Assembly (NCBI GenBank): GCA_050736615.1
Contig: JBOHWL010000192.1
Coordinates: forward strand, 6,307-70,306
Direction: 5' to 3'
From: JBOHWJ01 sp050736615
GTDB taxonomy: Bacteria > Desulfobacterota > Binatia > Binatales > Binataceae
Length of the DNA: 64,000 nt
Both the position numbers and the translations under genes were made by a program. Shown here piece by piece: positions 17,120-27,178 of this stretch (position 1 is its first letter; each line of letters starts with the position of its first letter). Under the pieces are notes generated by a model that worked only from the letters and a program-made list of their open reading frames with translations, made no database searches and was not told the origin of the DNA.

Positions 17120-19552
17120 TCAGCCGGCCGCCGCCGTGCGCTCGCGCGCCGTGGCGCCTTCATATTTCGCCACAAACCGCGGCCGCCACCAGGATACGAA
17201 CGAAGGTAGAATCAAAACGCCCGCGATCATGTTGGTGAACATCAGGAAAATCAACAGCAGGCTCATCTCGTTGTGAAACATGATGGGTGAAAACGCCCAC
17301 GGCAGCACACCGCCGACCATTACCGCAAAGGTGCTGAACACGGCGCTGCCGGTGGTCTTGAAGGCTGTCAAAATCGCGCCATCAACACTCATGCCGTTGA
17401 TAACTTCGTCGCGTACGCGGGCGATGGTATAGATGCCGTAGTCCACGCCCAGGCCTATGCCTAGCGAGATCACCGGTATCGTATCGATGGTGATACCGAT
17501 ATTGCGGCCGTTCATGTAAACGAAGGCGCCGAAATTGGCCATAATACATGAGACGATAAACAGACCGGCCGCGACCAGCGACTGAAACGTCACCGCGCAA
17601 AACAGAAAGATGATCGCCAGAACTACGGTGATATTGAGAAAATCGAGCTGGTAGAGCACATCATTCGCCGCCAGATATAAGCCCGCCTCACCGCCGAGAT
17701 AATGCACCTGGATATGGCTCAGTGCTGGATCGCTCGCCACGCGCGAGGCGATGAAACTACGGATATCGGCGCGTACCCGATTCAAACGATCGTAGGTGTG
17801 GTCGGGCAACAGCACGCGAATACATGAGTTGGTCATATGGGGCGAATAAGCGAAGAATCGTTGAATCTCGCCCGGCGCGGTGCCCGCGAAGAACATATAC
17901 CACAAGTTCCCGCCCAGCTCGGTGCCGCTGGGAATCATGCGGTATTTCGGAAAACCATAATGGAAAATCGAATTTAGTGGCTTGATCGCTATGCTGGCGA
18001 AGGAAACCACCGCGGACGCATCGCCGCGCTTGACCAGATACGCCCCCATATCGTCGGTCATCCGCAGCACGTCGGGTCCGATAGCTGACTGCGGGTTGGG
18101 GTAATCATAGGGCGTGGTCAGCACCACCCAGCCTTCGTCGGTCGGAAAAAACTTGGCGATTTCGGCGATATCTTGATTGACCTTGGCGCCGGGACGATAA
18201 AGCGGCGTGCCGATGGTGTTGTAGCCGATATGCGCGCGCTTACCCGAAAAGATGCCGAAGATGATAAAAGCCGCGCCGCCCGCCAGCAACACCGTGCGGA
18301 TGATTCCAGGCGTGATGGGCACATGCTCGAGCCATTCGATCGCGCCGTTGAACGGTTTCCAGAACGCCTCGTTGACGGAACGTGGCCATAGACGCCGTTC
18401 CTTGATGCTCGGGCGCGGCAGGTAGCTCATGAAGATCGGCTGGAAAATGAACACCATGGTAAGACTGGCCGCCAGCCACACCGCGCCGCCCAGGCCAATC
18501 TCCTTGAGCGCCGGAATTCCGCCGAAGGAAATGAAAATGATTCCGGAGATATCGGCCGCGATCGCAAGCGCCCCCGGCGGCAGCATCAGGTCAGTGGTGA
18601 CGGCGCAGGCGGCTTGCTTGTCGTTAAGCCGATCCAGTTCATCGTAATAGCGGCCCTGCCATTGAATCCCATGGCTCAAGTCGCGCGCGCTCAAGATGAA
18701 CGGGATAACCATCATCACGGGGTCGAAGTTGTAGCCCATCAAGCTGACAAACCCGAGGCCCCACAAAGCCGAAAAGGAACCGGTCAGCGCGGGCGCCCAC
18801 CAACTGCTGCGCTCGCCCAGGCACATATATAAGAGGATCAGCATCACCGCGATCGAGACGAAGAAAATGATCGAGATGCGCGGCAGATAGTAATAGCTCC
18901 AGCCGGCGATGACCGGTTCGCCGGCAACATAAATCGAGGTATTGGCGTTCTGGTATTTGTGAATTATCGCCTGGATGTCCTTGAACAACAGGGCGTAATT
19001 GAGCGTATTCTCGCTGAACGCGGCGGTTATCAAGGCGCCCTTCAAATCGCCCGTCACCAGCCCCGCGACTGGCTCGCGATGGGCCATCACCTTGTGCCGC
19101 AATTCTTCGATACCGGCGGCCGTGGTTGGCACGTTGGGATACATGAACGTGCGCGAGATTATCGCGCCCGGCACCGCCTCGGCGTAGGCCACGCGATACG
19201 AGGCCAGCGAGAAAATTTCGTTGTGGTCGACACCGGGCAGGATGTTGACCTCGCGGGTGATGTCCTGGATGTCCTTGAGGGTCTTGTAATTAAAGATGTC
19301 GCCCTGTTTGACCCGCAGCATCAACGCAAGCTTTTGCGCGCCGCCATACTGATACGAGTACTTGCGGTAAAGCTTAACGTCTTCATGTTGAGCCGGGAAA
19401 AAATTCTCGAATTTGGTCGCAATTCGAACATGCGCGGCCCAGTACCCCATGAAGGCGGTAATGCCGAGCAAGACAATCCCTATGATCGCCCGATGCCGCA
19501 GAACAAACTCGCCGACGTGCAGCGTCTTGCCGCTCGTGCTTGATGCCATCAA
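17120..19552 (-). CDS. MMPL/RND-superfamily exporter
   Basis: An 810-residue protein with the classic duplicated layout: one N-terminal helix, a large periplasmic loop (about 40-220), five or six helices, a second loop (about 440-630) and a final helix bundle. PVISLGIGLGVDYGIYTIARVRDE in the second half (split here as ISLGIGLGVDYGIY then TIARVRDE) is the conserved GxxxDY proton-relay segment. The first half has the matching but altered FILSARDLSHGIQ. This family includes HpnN, which moves hopanoids to the outer membrane, and MmpL lipid exporters. A lipid or steroid-like substrate is plausible, but not shown. No membrane-fusion protein is adjacent. Confidence 0.82.
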   Translation of the reverse strand: MMASSTSGKTLHVGEFVLRHRAIIGIVLLGITAFMGYWAAHVRIATKFENFFPAQHEDVKLYRKYSYQYGGAQKLALMLRVKQGDIFNYKTLKDIQDITREVNILPGVDHNEIFSLASYRVAYAEAVPGAIISRTFMYPNVPTTAAGIEELRHKVMAHREPVAGLVTGDLKGALITAAFSENTLNYALLFKDIQAIIHKYQNANTSIYVAGEPVIAGWSYYYLPRISIIFFVSIAVMLILLYMCLGERSSWWAPALTGSFSALWGLGFVSLMGYNFDPVMMVIPFILSARDLSHGIQWQGRYYDELDRLNDKQAACAVTTDLMLPPGALAIAADISGIIFISFGGIPALKEIGLGGAVWLAASLTMVFIFQPIFMSYLPRPSIKERRLWPRSVNEAFWKPFNGAIEWLEHVPITPGIIRTVLLAGGAAFIIFGIFSGKRAHIGYNTIGTPLYRPGAKVNQDIAEIAKFFPTDEGWVVLTTPYDYPNPQSAIGPDVLRMTDDMGAYLVKRGDASAVVSFASIAIKPLNSIFHYGFPKYRMIPSGTELGGNLWYMFFAGTAPGEIQRFFAYSPHMTNSCIRVLLPDHTYDRLNRVRADIRSFIASRVASDPALSHIQVHYLGGEAGLYLAANDVLYQLDFLNITVVLAIIFLFCAVTFQSLVAAGLFIVSCIMANFGAFVYMNGRNIGITIDTIPVISLGIGLGVDYGIYTIARVRDEVINGMSVDGAILTAFKTTGSAVFSTFAVMVGGVLPWAFSPIMFHNEMSLLLIFLMFTNMIAGVLILPSFVSWWRPRFVAKYEGATARERTAAAG

Positions 19553-19747
19553 CTAGTTCTCCCGTTGTCCCACTCGGTGCGCAGGGATTTTTCGCCACGC
19601 ATCCGCCGCGACCCCCCGATCTCCGACGCACCGCAAACATTCTGACGTATCATCCCATAACGGGCATCGCAAGGCGGCTAAATTTATGCTTCACTTGTCC
19701 ACCACGAGCATCTGAGGCAGGGTCCTAGTTATGCCGGCGCAGACGCG

Positions 19748-20230
19748 GTGCGGCTCAGAATACCTTCACAATGCGTCCACAAAGCGCATATGGGAAGCTC
19801 CCTCGACGCAAAACCGCCGTGTAAGTTCACAGCGCGCGAACTCATCAGGCGCAGCCAAGCGCCATATCAGGTTCCACAATATACAAATCCGGGCGGAGAC
19901 TGGCAGTATTCGCATACGAATTTCGTGATGCTGGGCTCAATCCCGCAGAAAGTCACCGGCCGGAAATACGGCACGCTGGTCTCAGATCTGATCACGAAAC
20001 CGCGAGGGCTACAGAATACCATCTTTCCCTCCACGCCCAAGGTTCAAAAACCGGTGCTACACGCCTTTACCTCCGAGCGCGGAGTATACGACGTAAATCG
20101 ATCCGTTTGTCCCTCTCGTTCACCTGAAAATGGCAAGATCTTTGCTCTAGTTGGCGGAACCTTCTTGAGAAACAAGGATTCCGTCATTCAGATAGCGCTG
20201 ACCTACTGTCAAAGCTCCGTGACTTTTTAG
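19748..20230 (+). pseudogene. Remnant of a serine beta-lactamase / D-alanyl-D-alanine carboxypeptidase family protein
   Basis: The middle of this 160-codon frame reads like the central part of class C beta-lactamase-type serine hydrolases: GGDWQYSHTNFVMLGSI (including the YSHTNF form of the catalytic Y-x-N motif), then QKVTGRKYGTLVSDLI and a GLQNTIFPSTPKVQKPVLHAF stretch split here as GLQNTIFPS and VQKPVLHAF. The SxxK nucleophile region that must precede it is absent, and from about residue 117 the sequence stops matching the family. A whole enzyme would be about 350-400 residues. I infer a decayed fragment of a former gene rather than a functional small protein. Confidence 0.65.
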
Positions 20231-20286
20231 AAATTTCCGTCGATTGACGTTGGCGTGCGCCGACGCATCGTGGTTTAGGATTGGAG

Positions 20287-21414
20287 ATGAGTAATACGCG
20301 CCAACGTGACTTTCGACTCGATTTTTGCCGCGGACTGGCCTTGATTATTATTTTTATCGATCACGTTCCCAACAATCCGCTGTCGAATTTCACTCTGCGA
20401 AATTTCTCGTTCTGCGATGCGGCCGAAATTTTCGTTCTAATTTCCGGCATGGCTTCATATCTGGCTTATGGCTCGCGTTTCGACCAGCATGGATTTCTCC
20501 ACTGCGCCAAAGCGATTGGAAAACGCTGGATTAGAGTCTACTTCGCGCATCTGATTCTGTTTGCCACCGTTGCGGGTTTCGTGCTACTCGCGTCGCACTA
20601 TTTTTATGGCGCCGATTATGTTGGGTCGCTCAAGCTGGATTGGCTGGTGCGAGAGCCGCAAAAGGCGGCAGCCTCGGCACTGACCCTCACGTACTTGCCG
20701 CGCTTGTTGGATATTCTGCCGCTCTATTTGGTGCTGCTGGGAGTGGCTCCGCTCTTCATACTGATGGTTAAACGAGACTATCGCGTCGCTCTGACTGTAT
20801 CGGGCGCGCTTTATCTCGCGACCTGGATGAGCGGCTGGAATCTCCACGCGGGGGAAGGCCGCGACTGGTACTTCGATCCGTTCGCATGGCAATTTTTGTA
20901 CGTGCTTGGCATGGCCGTGTGCCATCTGAGCCGCAACGCCGCTGGCAGACCGCGATGGGACAAACTGTGGCTGTCGGCCGCGGTCGGATTTTTAGCTTTC
21001 GCGCTTTTCATCGGATGGTTGGCCAACGGCGTCGGTATCACGCACGCGGCTCCGGTGTCTTACGTTTGGCCGGCCGACAAAACCTTCTTATCGCCATTGC
21101 GGGTGATCAACGTAATCGCATTATTGTATGTCTTCGGCTATTTCGTCTCGCCTCAAGCTCCTTGGCTGAAAACCTGGCTCGCCGGCCTGTTCCGCGCGTG
21201 CGGGCGCCATTCATTATCCGTCTATGGCTTCGGCGTAGTGCTGAGCTGCGCCGGTTACGTGGTGATGAGCGAGAGCCAAGCGAATCCGCTGGCGAGCGTC
21301 ATAGTAAATTCGTCTGGTATCGCCGTCACAATTCTGCTGGCGCTGGCACTCGACTGGCGAAAAGGAAAGGTGGTGACGGCCGCAAGCGCGGCGCCAATAA
21401 AGGCCGCCGTCTGA
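20287..21414 (+). CDS. OpgC-type membrane acyltransferase
   Basis: A 375-residue protein with about ten membrane helices. Its N-terminus, RDFRLDFCRGLALIIIFIDH, matches the OpgC/acyltransferase-3-like start in which an R/D-x-x-RG-x-A and an H near residue 29 are characteristic; FCDAAEIFVLISGM follows in the expected place. In Escherichia coli OpgC adds succinyl groups to periplasmic glucans; relatives modify other envelope sugars. AGGA six bases before the ATG at 20287 supports the start. It is followed by the convergent alcohol dehydrogenase. Substrate is unknown. Confidence 0.8.
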   Translation: MSNTRQRDFRLDFCRGLALIIIFIDHVPNNPLSNFTLRNFSFCDAAEIFVLISGMASYLAYGSRFDQHGFLHCAKAIGKRWIRVYFAHLILFATVAGFVLLASHYFYGADYVGSLKLDWLVREPQKAAASALTLTYLPRLLDILPLYLVLLGVAPLFILMVKRDYRVALTVSGALYLATWMSGWNLHAGEGRDWYFDPFAWQFLYVLGMAVCHLSRNAAGRPRWDKLWLSAAVGFLAFALFIGWLANGVGITHAAPVSYVWPADKTFLSPLRVINVIALLYVFGYFVSPQAPWLKTWLAGLFRACGRHSLSVYGFGVVLSCAGYVVMSESQANPLASVIVNSSGIAVTILLALALDWRKGKVVTAASAAPIKAAV

Positions 21415-21478
21415 TGGCTCCGGCCGAATGCCTTATTTGCGCAACGCGCGGTACCGAATCGGTTGAGCTTGCTCGCGA

Positions 21479-22570
21479 TCAAGCATGCCAGGGTTCGACC
21501 AGAATCTTCGCGTGAGTCTCGGGCGAAGCCAATTCGTCGAACGCCCGCGCCACTCCTTCAACTCCGATTTTTCCAGTAATCAGCGGGTCGGCGTTGACCT
21601 TGCCCTCGGCGAGGTCACGCAGCGTTTGGGCAAACTCCTGCGCCGAATAGCCCAGCACGAATTGGATATTCAATTCCTTGTTGATTCCGAACAGCGGCTG
21701 GATCTGATCAGTTTCCATGCAAACCCCAACAACCACGAGCCGCGCGTTGGCGGGCGCCGACAACATGATTGAATCGATCACGCCCGGCACACCGACGCAT
21801 TCGAATATCACCGCGGGCCGCAGCGCCGGTCCCTGGAACCACGGGGGCAACGGCGGCGCTTTGGCCGGATCCTGATAGGCGGCCATCTCGCGCCAACTCG
21901 CAAATGGCGATTTCTCTTTCGGATCGATCACCGCGTCGGCGCCCATTTGCCGCGCCAGTTCCCGGCGCCGCGGCGAAAAGTCCGCCGCCACGATCGGTTG
22001 CGCCTGCGCGGATTTCAGCGCCGCAATAACCGCCAGTCCGACCGGACCGCACCCAATTACCAATGGCGCATCATCCGTTTCCAGGCGGGCTTTGCGCACG
22101 GCGTGATAACCGACCGACATCGGCTCGGTCAGGGCGGCGCGTTCGGTCGAGAGGCCGTTGGGAACCTCGAGGAGCAAGCCTTCGGTCAGCCGCATAAACT
22201 CACCATAGCCGCCCGGATTCTCATTCGAATACCCGACGGTCTCGACGCCGGTTTGCCTGATCAGCACCGGCATCGAGCAAACCCGCTGTCGCACTTTCAG
22301 GCGGCGTTGAGCGCCAGTGCCGAAATCGACCAGTTCGGCGCAGAACTCGTGACCCATCACAACATCACGCTGCAAGTCTAAACCCATCACGAAGCCTCCG
22401 CCGGCGCGCCGCGACAAATCGACCAGCTTTTCCGCGTGCTTGAGCGTATGCAGGTCCGAGCCGCAGATACCGCAAGCGAGGGTCTTCACCAGCACCTCTC
22501 CGGGACCGGGCTGTGGCACGGGAATGTCATCAACGACGAGCTTTTGATTGCGCATTATGGTCGCGCGCAT
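21479..22570 (-). CDS. Zinc-dependent alcohol dehydrogenase family protein (MDR)
   Basis: A 363-residue medium-chain dehydrogenase. Catalytic zinc ligands are in the CGICGSDLHT block (Cys near residue 33) and in VMGHEFCAEL (His-Glu near 66-67). The nucleotide-binding motif appears as LVIGCGPVGLAV. The usual structural-zinc Cys cluster (C-x2-C-x2-C-x7-C) after the second motif is not seen, since this region has only one clear Cys (RVCSMP), so the enzyme belongs to the subgroup without a full structural zinc site. The start at 22570 follows AAGGA; the longer open frame is not family-like. Substrate unknown. It lies downstream of tssM on the same strand, after 139 bp. Confidence 0.82.
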   Translation of the reverse strand: MRATIMRNQKLVVDDIPVPQPGPGEVLVKTLACGICGSDLHTLKHAEKLVDLSRRAGGGFVMGLDLQRDVVMGHEFCAELVDFGTGAQRRLKVRQRVCSMPVLIRQTGVETVGYSNENPGGYGEFMRLTEGLLLEVPNGLSTERAALTEPMSVGYHAVRKARLETDDAPLVIGCGPVGLAVIAALKSAQAQPIVAADFSPRRRELARQMGADAVIDPKEKSPFASWREMAAYQDPAKAPPLPPWFQGPALRPAVIFECVGVPGVIDSIMLSAPANARLVVVGVCMETDQIQPLFGINKELNIQFVLGYSAQEFAQTLRDLAEGKVNADPLITGKIGVEGVARAFDELASPETHAKILVEPWHA

Positions 22571-22709
22571 ATCGGACCATCCTTTTCCCTGGCCGGCGAT
22601 TCGTTCTGGGCCACGGCTGCGAACAGGCTTAATCGAAAACGGTTTTTTTGCAACAGCCGCTTCGCGGGATTCACTCAACGCGGATTTCTCAGGATCGCAA
22701 GGTGCGCGC

Positions 22710-25700
22710 TTATTGATGGATCAAGACCCGACTCTGCTCGCTTGCGGAGATTGCCGGAGCCGGTGCCGGAAGCGGCCAGCATAGCGCGGCGTGTGCCGGG
22801 ACCTCGCCCGCGAAATCTGGAGTGGAATCGAGGTCGTCGATTTTAGTTTGCAGACCCTGTTGCGCGGCTTGGCTTTGCCGGGCGCGCAGCTGGCTCTGTT
22901 CAAGTTTAATCTCGCCGAGTTCTTTTTTGAGCGCGATTAGCTTGCGCAGATGCTGCAAGGGATCGCGCAAATCCGTGAAGCGGTAACCGAGATCGATCCA
23001 CTTGATCCCGAGATTTAACAGGGCGCCCTGGTATTGGGGGAAATCCGCGGGTAAGAAGCGGTGCGAGCCGTCGGCGAAATCGCTCAAAAAATGAATAAAG
23101 CCGTCGGGACCGCCGTAGTGCACCAGCAGTTTCATGTTCTGCAGATGGATTTCCAATTTAGTATCGCCGCAAACCGAGGGTGAATAGCTAAATGTAAGTT
23201 GTCCGGGAAAATTGTAGTTCTTGAGCACCTGATTGCCCGACGCGCATTTCAAATTGAGCACCGTTTCATAAGGAAACGCGCGCGCGTCGCGATTGACGTT
23301 CGAAGGCAACCCGGTGAGCGTCACCTGATAGCGCGCCGCGGCCAAGGTCGCGATCTCGGGTTCGAAATTGGCAATTTGATTTGCGGCCTGATCGAGTTGG
23401 TTTTTCAACTGCGTCCGCGATTGCTGACGCTCGAGATCCCCCCGCTGCTGGGAGACGTTGAGCAAACGGCGGTGGTACAATGAGTTATCGAGAAAGGTGA
23501 TGAAGTCCGGATCGAAGCTCACTCCGGCGCCGTTCACCCGCACTGCTGCATAGGCGCGCGCGTCGCGCCGTAGAAAGGGCGCCGCCGGACCGTTAGTGAA
23601 ATTCCAGACCAGCCCCTTGGGTCCGAACAACAGATCGCTCAACTGGTTGCGCGACGCTGGGCTTTGCGTCTGCCATAATACGCTCGACTGCCACGCCGCC
23701 TGCAGACTGCATGCGGCTTGCTGATCCGCGTAATAACGAACCGAACGCAAAGGGCCGCCAACCACGGACCAGATGATCGGATCTTCGGCGGCCGTGCCGC
23801 TCACGACGGCTTTTTTCAAAGCCTCCAGTTTGCCATAACCGTCGTTCAGGCTCGACGGCGGAGCCGCGGGGTTGATCGCGAACGCATAGTAGTCGGCCGC
23901 GATTTTTTCCGCCTTGGCCTGATTGATCAACGTGTCGTGCGACAAGCCGCGAACCGCGTCCTGATAGGCGGCGAATGCCTTGGCGGCGTCAAGCGTCTGC
24001 CCCACCTGGCTTATTCCGCGCGCCGGATTTCCAGTCAGCGTATCCGCGACCACTGCGGGGCCGTTCACACTCAACGCGCCAGCGATCCGCGTGCCTCCTT
24101 TGAGCATACCCGCGGCTTGGCCAAGCTTCTGTGCGGCGGCGATTGCATGGAGCTGGGCAACCCAGGGTAGCGAATTCTGGTTGCCGAGTTCCTCATTCAT
24201 GTGGCGCAGCAACTGGAAATAGGGGTCCGATCGCGTACCCACGATCGAGAGCAAGCTCTTCCACTGATTTTTACCACGCAATCGATTACGGCCCAGATCG
24301 AAGCTCGCGGCGAACGAGTACCAGGCTCCGTCACGTTTCTGCGCGTACCATTGCTCAAAGAGATCACGCCGCCGCTGCAATAGATTCTTGGACAACAACG
24401 CCTTGTGCAACTCTTGGATAAACGCGCCAATCGCCGCTTGACCCGAATTCGTATAGGCTGGCGGCACCGCGAGCGCTTCCGGTGGCAACCCCTCGCCGGG
24501 CCAGAAATCGGCCACTGTGACCGGTTTCAGGCCGGGTTGCAGGTTGGCCCAATCGATCAGCCAGCTCATATTCTCATTGCTCACCGCGAACAGGTTTCCC
24601 AACCTTTTTCTGAGCTGATCGACATAAAGCTCCTCGCTCAGATGATCGCGATTGAAGGCAAAATGCGCGGCGACGAACGTGCCGAACATCGGGCTCGCCG
24701 CGGCCATATCAATTTTAGGATCCAAATAGCCGAGCTCGGCGAGCGTCGGCAGCGGCATGGCGATTAACTGATTGTAATCCGCACCCGCAAGACGCGCCTG
24801 GCCAAGGTTGGCGCGACGGGTCAGGTACTCGATAATGTCCGCATATTCCTTTTGCGGGGGCGCCTGCGAACGCAGCAGTTCATTTTCGCGATGGCGAATC
24901 ATGCCGTCGGTTTCCGGCACGATATAGCCGTCGAAGGTCTTCAGAAATGATTGTTCGAACGCCTGCTCGACGCGATACACCTTGCCGCTAAAGGGCAGCC
25001 AGGCGGCCGCTCCGTTTTCATTACGGCCGTTCATCCACAGAAGAAAGTCCTCGTAGCCTTTGAGCCGGTGCAAATCCTGATCAAGCACCCCCGTCATTAC
25101 CGGCGTTTTCGGAAAGAGGCTTCGGGCAACCTCCAGATTGTTGAGCGCACGAATGAACGCGGCGGAAAGCAGCGCGATCAATACCCCGGCGAACACCAGC
25201 CAAGACATCAAGCCGATGCTTTTGGTCACCTCGTCCCAGCGCCAGGTAGTATTGAGCGGCCGCGCCAGCGTACGTTCCGACGGCAGGATTAGGGCAAAGA
25301 GATCATGCAGGAAAAAGCTTCTGCTCGTGCCGGGCAGCTCACTGGTGCGGTCCTCGGGCGCAAGACTGCCCAGCAGGTGTGAGTCCGCCTTGCCCTGTTG
25401 CTCGCCACTGCCGAAGAACAGGCCGCGCAGATAAGCCGTTTCCAGATATGGATTGGCCCCGAAGACACCCCCAAGCAGAACCCGCAGACCCAGGTTAAGC
25501 TGTTCGAATTCATCGGGAAAGGCCAGCAACGACGGCTCGGCGGGATCGCCCCGGCTCAGGATTTCGAAACGCAAATCGCGCAGCCGTCCACCCACCTGCT
25601 CCATCGCGTGATCAACGAACTCATCGATGGTCCGTCGCCGATTCTCGCTGGAATCGTCATTGGGCGCGATGAATCCCATCGGCTGCCGCAGGGCCTGCTC

Positions 25701-26462
25701 GGACAAGATGCCGCTTAAGGCTTGGATTCCGAACAAATGGTCCAGGTGGGTCACCAGCACATAGACGGGGAAGCGCACGTCCGAGATCGACATCAACTGC
25801 GCCAGCCTCGTATGGAAAAACGCCGCCTTGCCGCCGAGCCGGTCGGTATCGGGATTGAGCAATTCGTCAGCGCTGACCGTCAACACCACGCCGTTCAAGG
25901 GTTCGCGGCGGCGCTCACTCGCGATCAGATCGACTAACGTTTCCCATTCCCGGTCGGTATCCGCTGAATGATCAGGCGCGGCGTAGCGACCGGCGGTATC
26001 AAAGACAATCGCGCGATCGAAGTAAAACCATTCGATATTGCCGGTCGGAACCATCGGCACCGCCGGATTCACCCCGGTCATGGGTGAAACCGCGCGCGAA
26101 CGCGCCAGTGCGGCGGTTTTTCCCGCACCCGCTTCACCCAGCATCAGGAACCACGGCAGGCTGTGGATCGGATTACCCGTCTTGCGCAACCCGGAGGTTT
26201 TGAGGCGCTTAACCTCTTGCCGCCATTTCGCGCGTAATGCGGCCACGCGGTCCTTGCCAATCGCCCCCGCCTGTTCCTCGCTCATGCGGAGGACCAGAAG
26301 CTTCGCATGGCGCCGATTGAGCAGCCGCCGGATAAAGATCAGGCCGCCCAGCAGGGCCAAGGCGCCGAGGAAAATCACGATCGCGAGCGGCAGCGGCGCG
26401 CGCGCGTACAGCGTAATCGCAAGCGACACGATCGCCAACGCGACGAGCGCGATGAAAATCAA
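22710..26462 (-). CDS. tssM: Type VI secretion inner-membrane protein TssM (IcmF)
   Basis: A 1250-residue TssM, the large inner-membrane scaffold of the TssJLM envelope complex. It shows two N-terminal helices (about 3-20 and 24-46), a cytoplasmic NTPase-like domain with Walker A GEAGAGKT at 109-116 and the DTAGRY Walker B/switch element, a third helix (about 418-440), then a long periplasmic domain ending in the ImcF-related and DUF1215-type C-terminus. The start is uncertain: the first standard start is TTG at 26462. In frame just upstream is INKLLKGL, which looks like a normal TssM N-terminus and would need an ATT start at 26486. It is the last gene of the operon. Confidence 0.95.
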   Translation of the reverse strand: MIFIALVALAIVSLAITLYARAPLPLAIVIFLGALALLGGLIFIRRLLNRRHAKLLVLRMSEEQAGAIGKDRVAALRAKWRQEVKRLKTSGLRKTGNPIHSLPWFLMLGEAGAGKTAALARSRAVSPMTGVNPAVPMVPTGNIEWFYFDRAIVFDTAGRYAAPDHSADTDREWETLVDLIASERRREPLNGVVLTVSADELLNPDTDRLGGKAAFFHTRLAQLMSISDVRFPVYVLVTHLDHLFGIQALSGILSEQALRQPMGFIAPNDDSSENRRRTIDEFVDHAMEQVGGRLRDLRFEILSRGDPAEPSLLAFPDEFEQLNLGLRVLLGGVFGANPYLETAYLRGLFFGSGEQQGKADSHLLGSLAPEDRTSELPGTSRSFFLHDLFALILPSERTLARPLNTTWRWDEVTKSIGLMSWLVFAGVLIALLSAAFIRALNNLEVARSLFPKTPVMTGVLDQDLHRLKGYEDFLLWMNGRNENGAAAWLPFSGKVYRVEQAFEQSFLKTFDGYIVPETDGMIRHRENELLRSQAPPQKEYADIIEYLTRRANLGQARLAGADYNQLIAMPLPTLAELGYLDPKIDMAAASPMFGTFVAAHFAFNRDHLSEELYVDQLRKRLGNLFAVSNENMSWLIDWANLQPGLKPVTVADFWPGEGLPPEALAVPPAYTNSGQAAIGAFIQELHKALLSKNLLQRRRDLFEQWYAQKRDGAWYSFAASFDLGRNRLRGKNQWKSLLSIVGTRSDPYFQLLRHMNEELGNQNSLPWVAQLHAIAAAQKLGQAAGMLKGGTRIAGALSVNGPAVVADTLTGNPARGISQVGQTLDAAKAFAAYQDAVRGLSHDTLINQAKAEKIAADYYAFAINPAAPPSSLNDGYGKLEALKKAVVSGTAAEDPIIWSVVGGPLRSVRYYADQQAACSLQAAWQSSVLWQTQSPASRNQLSDLLFGPKGLVWNFTNGPAAPFLRRDARAYAAVRVNGAGVSFDPDFITFLDNSLYHRRLLNVSQQRGDLERQQSRTQLKNQLDQAANQIANFEPEIATLAAARYQVTLTGLPSNVNRDARAFPYETVLNLKCASGNQVLKNYNFPGQLTFSYSPSVCGDTKLEIHLQNMKLLVHYGGPDGFIHFLSDFADGSHRFLPADFPQYQGALLNLGIKWIDLGYRFTDLRDPLQHLRKLIALKKELGEIKLEQSQLRARQSQAAQQGLQTKIDDLDSTPDFAGEVPAHAALCWPLPAPAPAISASEQSRVLIHQ

Positions 26463-26509
26463 AAGGCCTTTCAGTAACTTGTTAATCGCCTGCCCCCCAG
26501 CGTGGTTGA

Positions 26510-27175
26510 TTAACCCGATATACTTAAAATGTGGCGGACCATGCCTTCGAGGATCAGTTGATAAGTGAGATAGAGACCCAACACCACGACGGCGGGGCCG
26601 ATCAGCAGGCCCGCAAGCGCCTGGAAGCGCCGCGCGTCTTGCGGCGGCGCGGACGTGACCGGTGCTTCGGGTGGATAGGCCATGCTGAAAATCGGCCGGT
26701 TCTGACTAAGCGCGCCGCCGCGCCCGCCTTCGAGCATTTCCAGTTGCCCGCGCTTAAGCCGCTCCAGCATCGCGTGGTCGGCCGGATGGTTGTATTTGCC
26801 GCGAAAGCCCAGCGCCAGCGCCATGTAATAGACACCGCGAATCTCGCGCTGACGCGGCTCCAGGGCTTCCAACCGGTCGTAAAATTCGGCGCCGGCGCGA
26901 ATCGTTTTAAACAGGCTTTTTTGCAGCGGCGCTTTTCTCCATTGATTCGCTTCGGGCCAGTCCGAGCACAGCACGCTTTCGTCCACCCATGCGATCAGCG
27001 GAAACAGCGCTAGTTGAAAATCCTCGTCGCCAATGAGCGTCTTGCGGCTTTCCGCCCGAGCCGCGTCGACCAGCGTGGTCACCCGTGCGCGCAGTTGTTC
27101 ACAATCGCCGCTGGGATGCCGCAAGAACGCCAGCACGTAGGCGAACGTCTCGATGAAAAGCTCCTCGAGCTTCAT
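26510..27175 (-). CDS. tssL: Type VI secretion inner-membrane protein TssL (DotU)
   Basis: A 221-residue DotU/IcmH-type TssL. The cytoplasmic helical domain (about 1-180) carries the family blocks LIAWVDESVLC (near 63-73), NQWRKAPLQKSLF and the EIRGVYYMALALGFRGKY segment, shown here as GVYYMALALGFRGKY. A single C-terminal membrane helix (about 190-208) anchors it, and there is no peptidoglycan-binding OmpA domain, so wall anchoring must come from elsewhere or is absent. GGGGAT precedes the ATG. It lies 3 bp after tssK and 47 bp before tssM. Confidence 0.95.
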   Translation of the reverse strand: MKLEELFIETFAYVLAFLRHPSGDCEQLRARVTTLVDAARAESRKTLIGDEDFQLALFPLIAWVDESVLCSDWPEANQWRKAPLQKSLFKTIRAGAEFYDRLEALEPRQREIRGVYYMALALGFRGKYNHPADHAMLERLKRGQLEMLEGGRGGALSQNRPIFSMAYPPEAPVTSAPPQDARRFQALAGLLIGPAVVVLGLYLTYQLILEGMVRHILSISG

Positions 27176-27178
27176 TGG

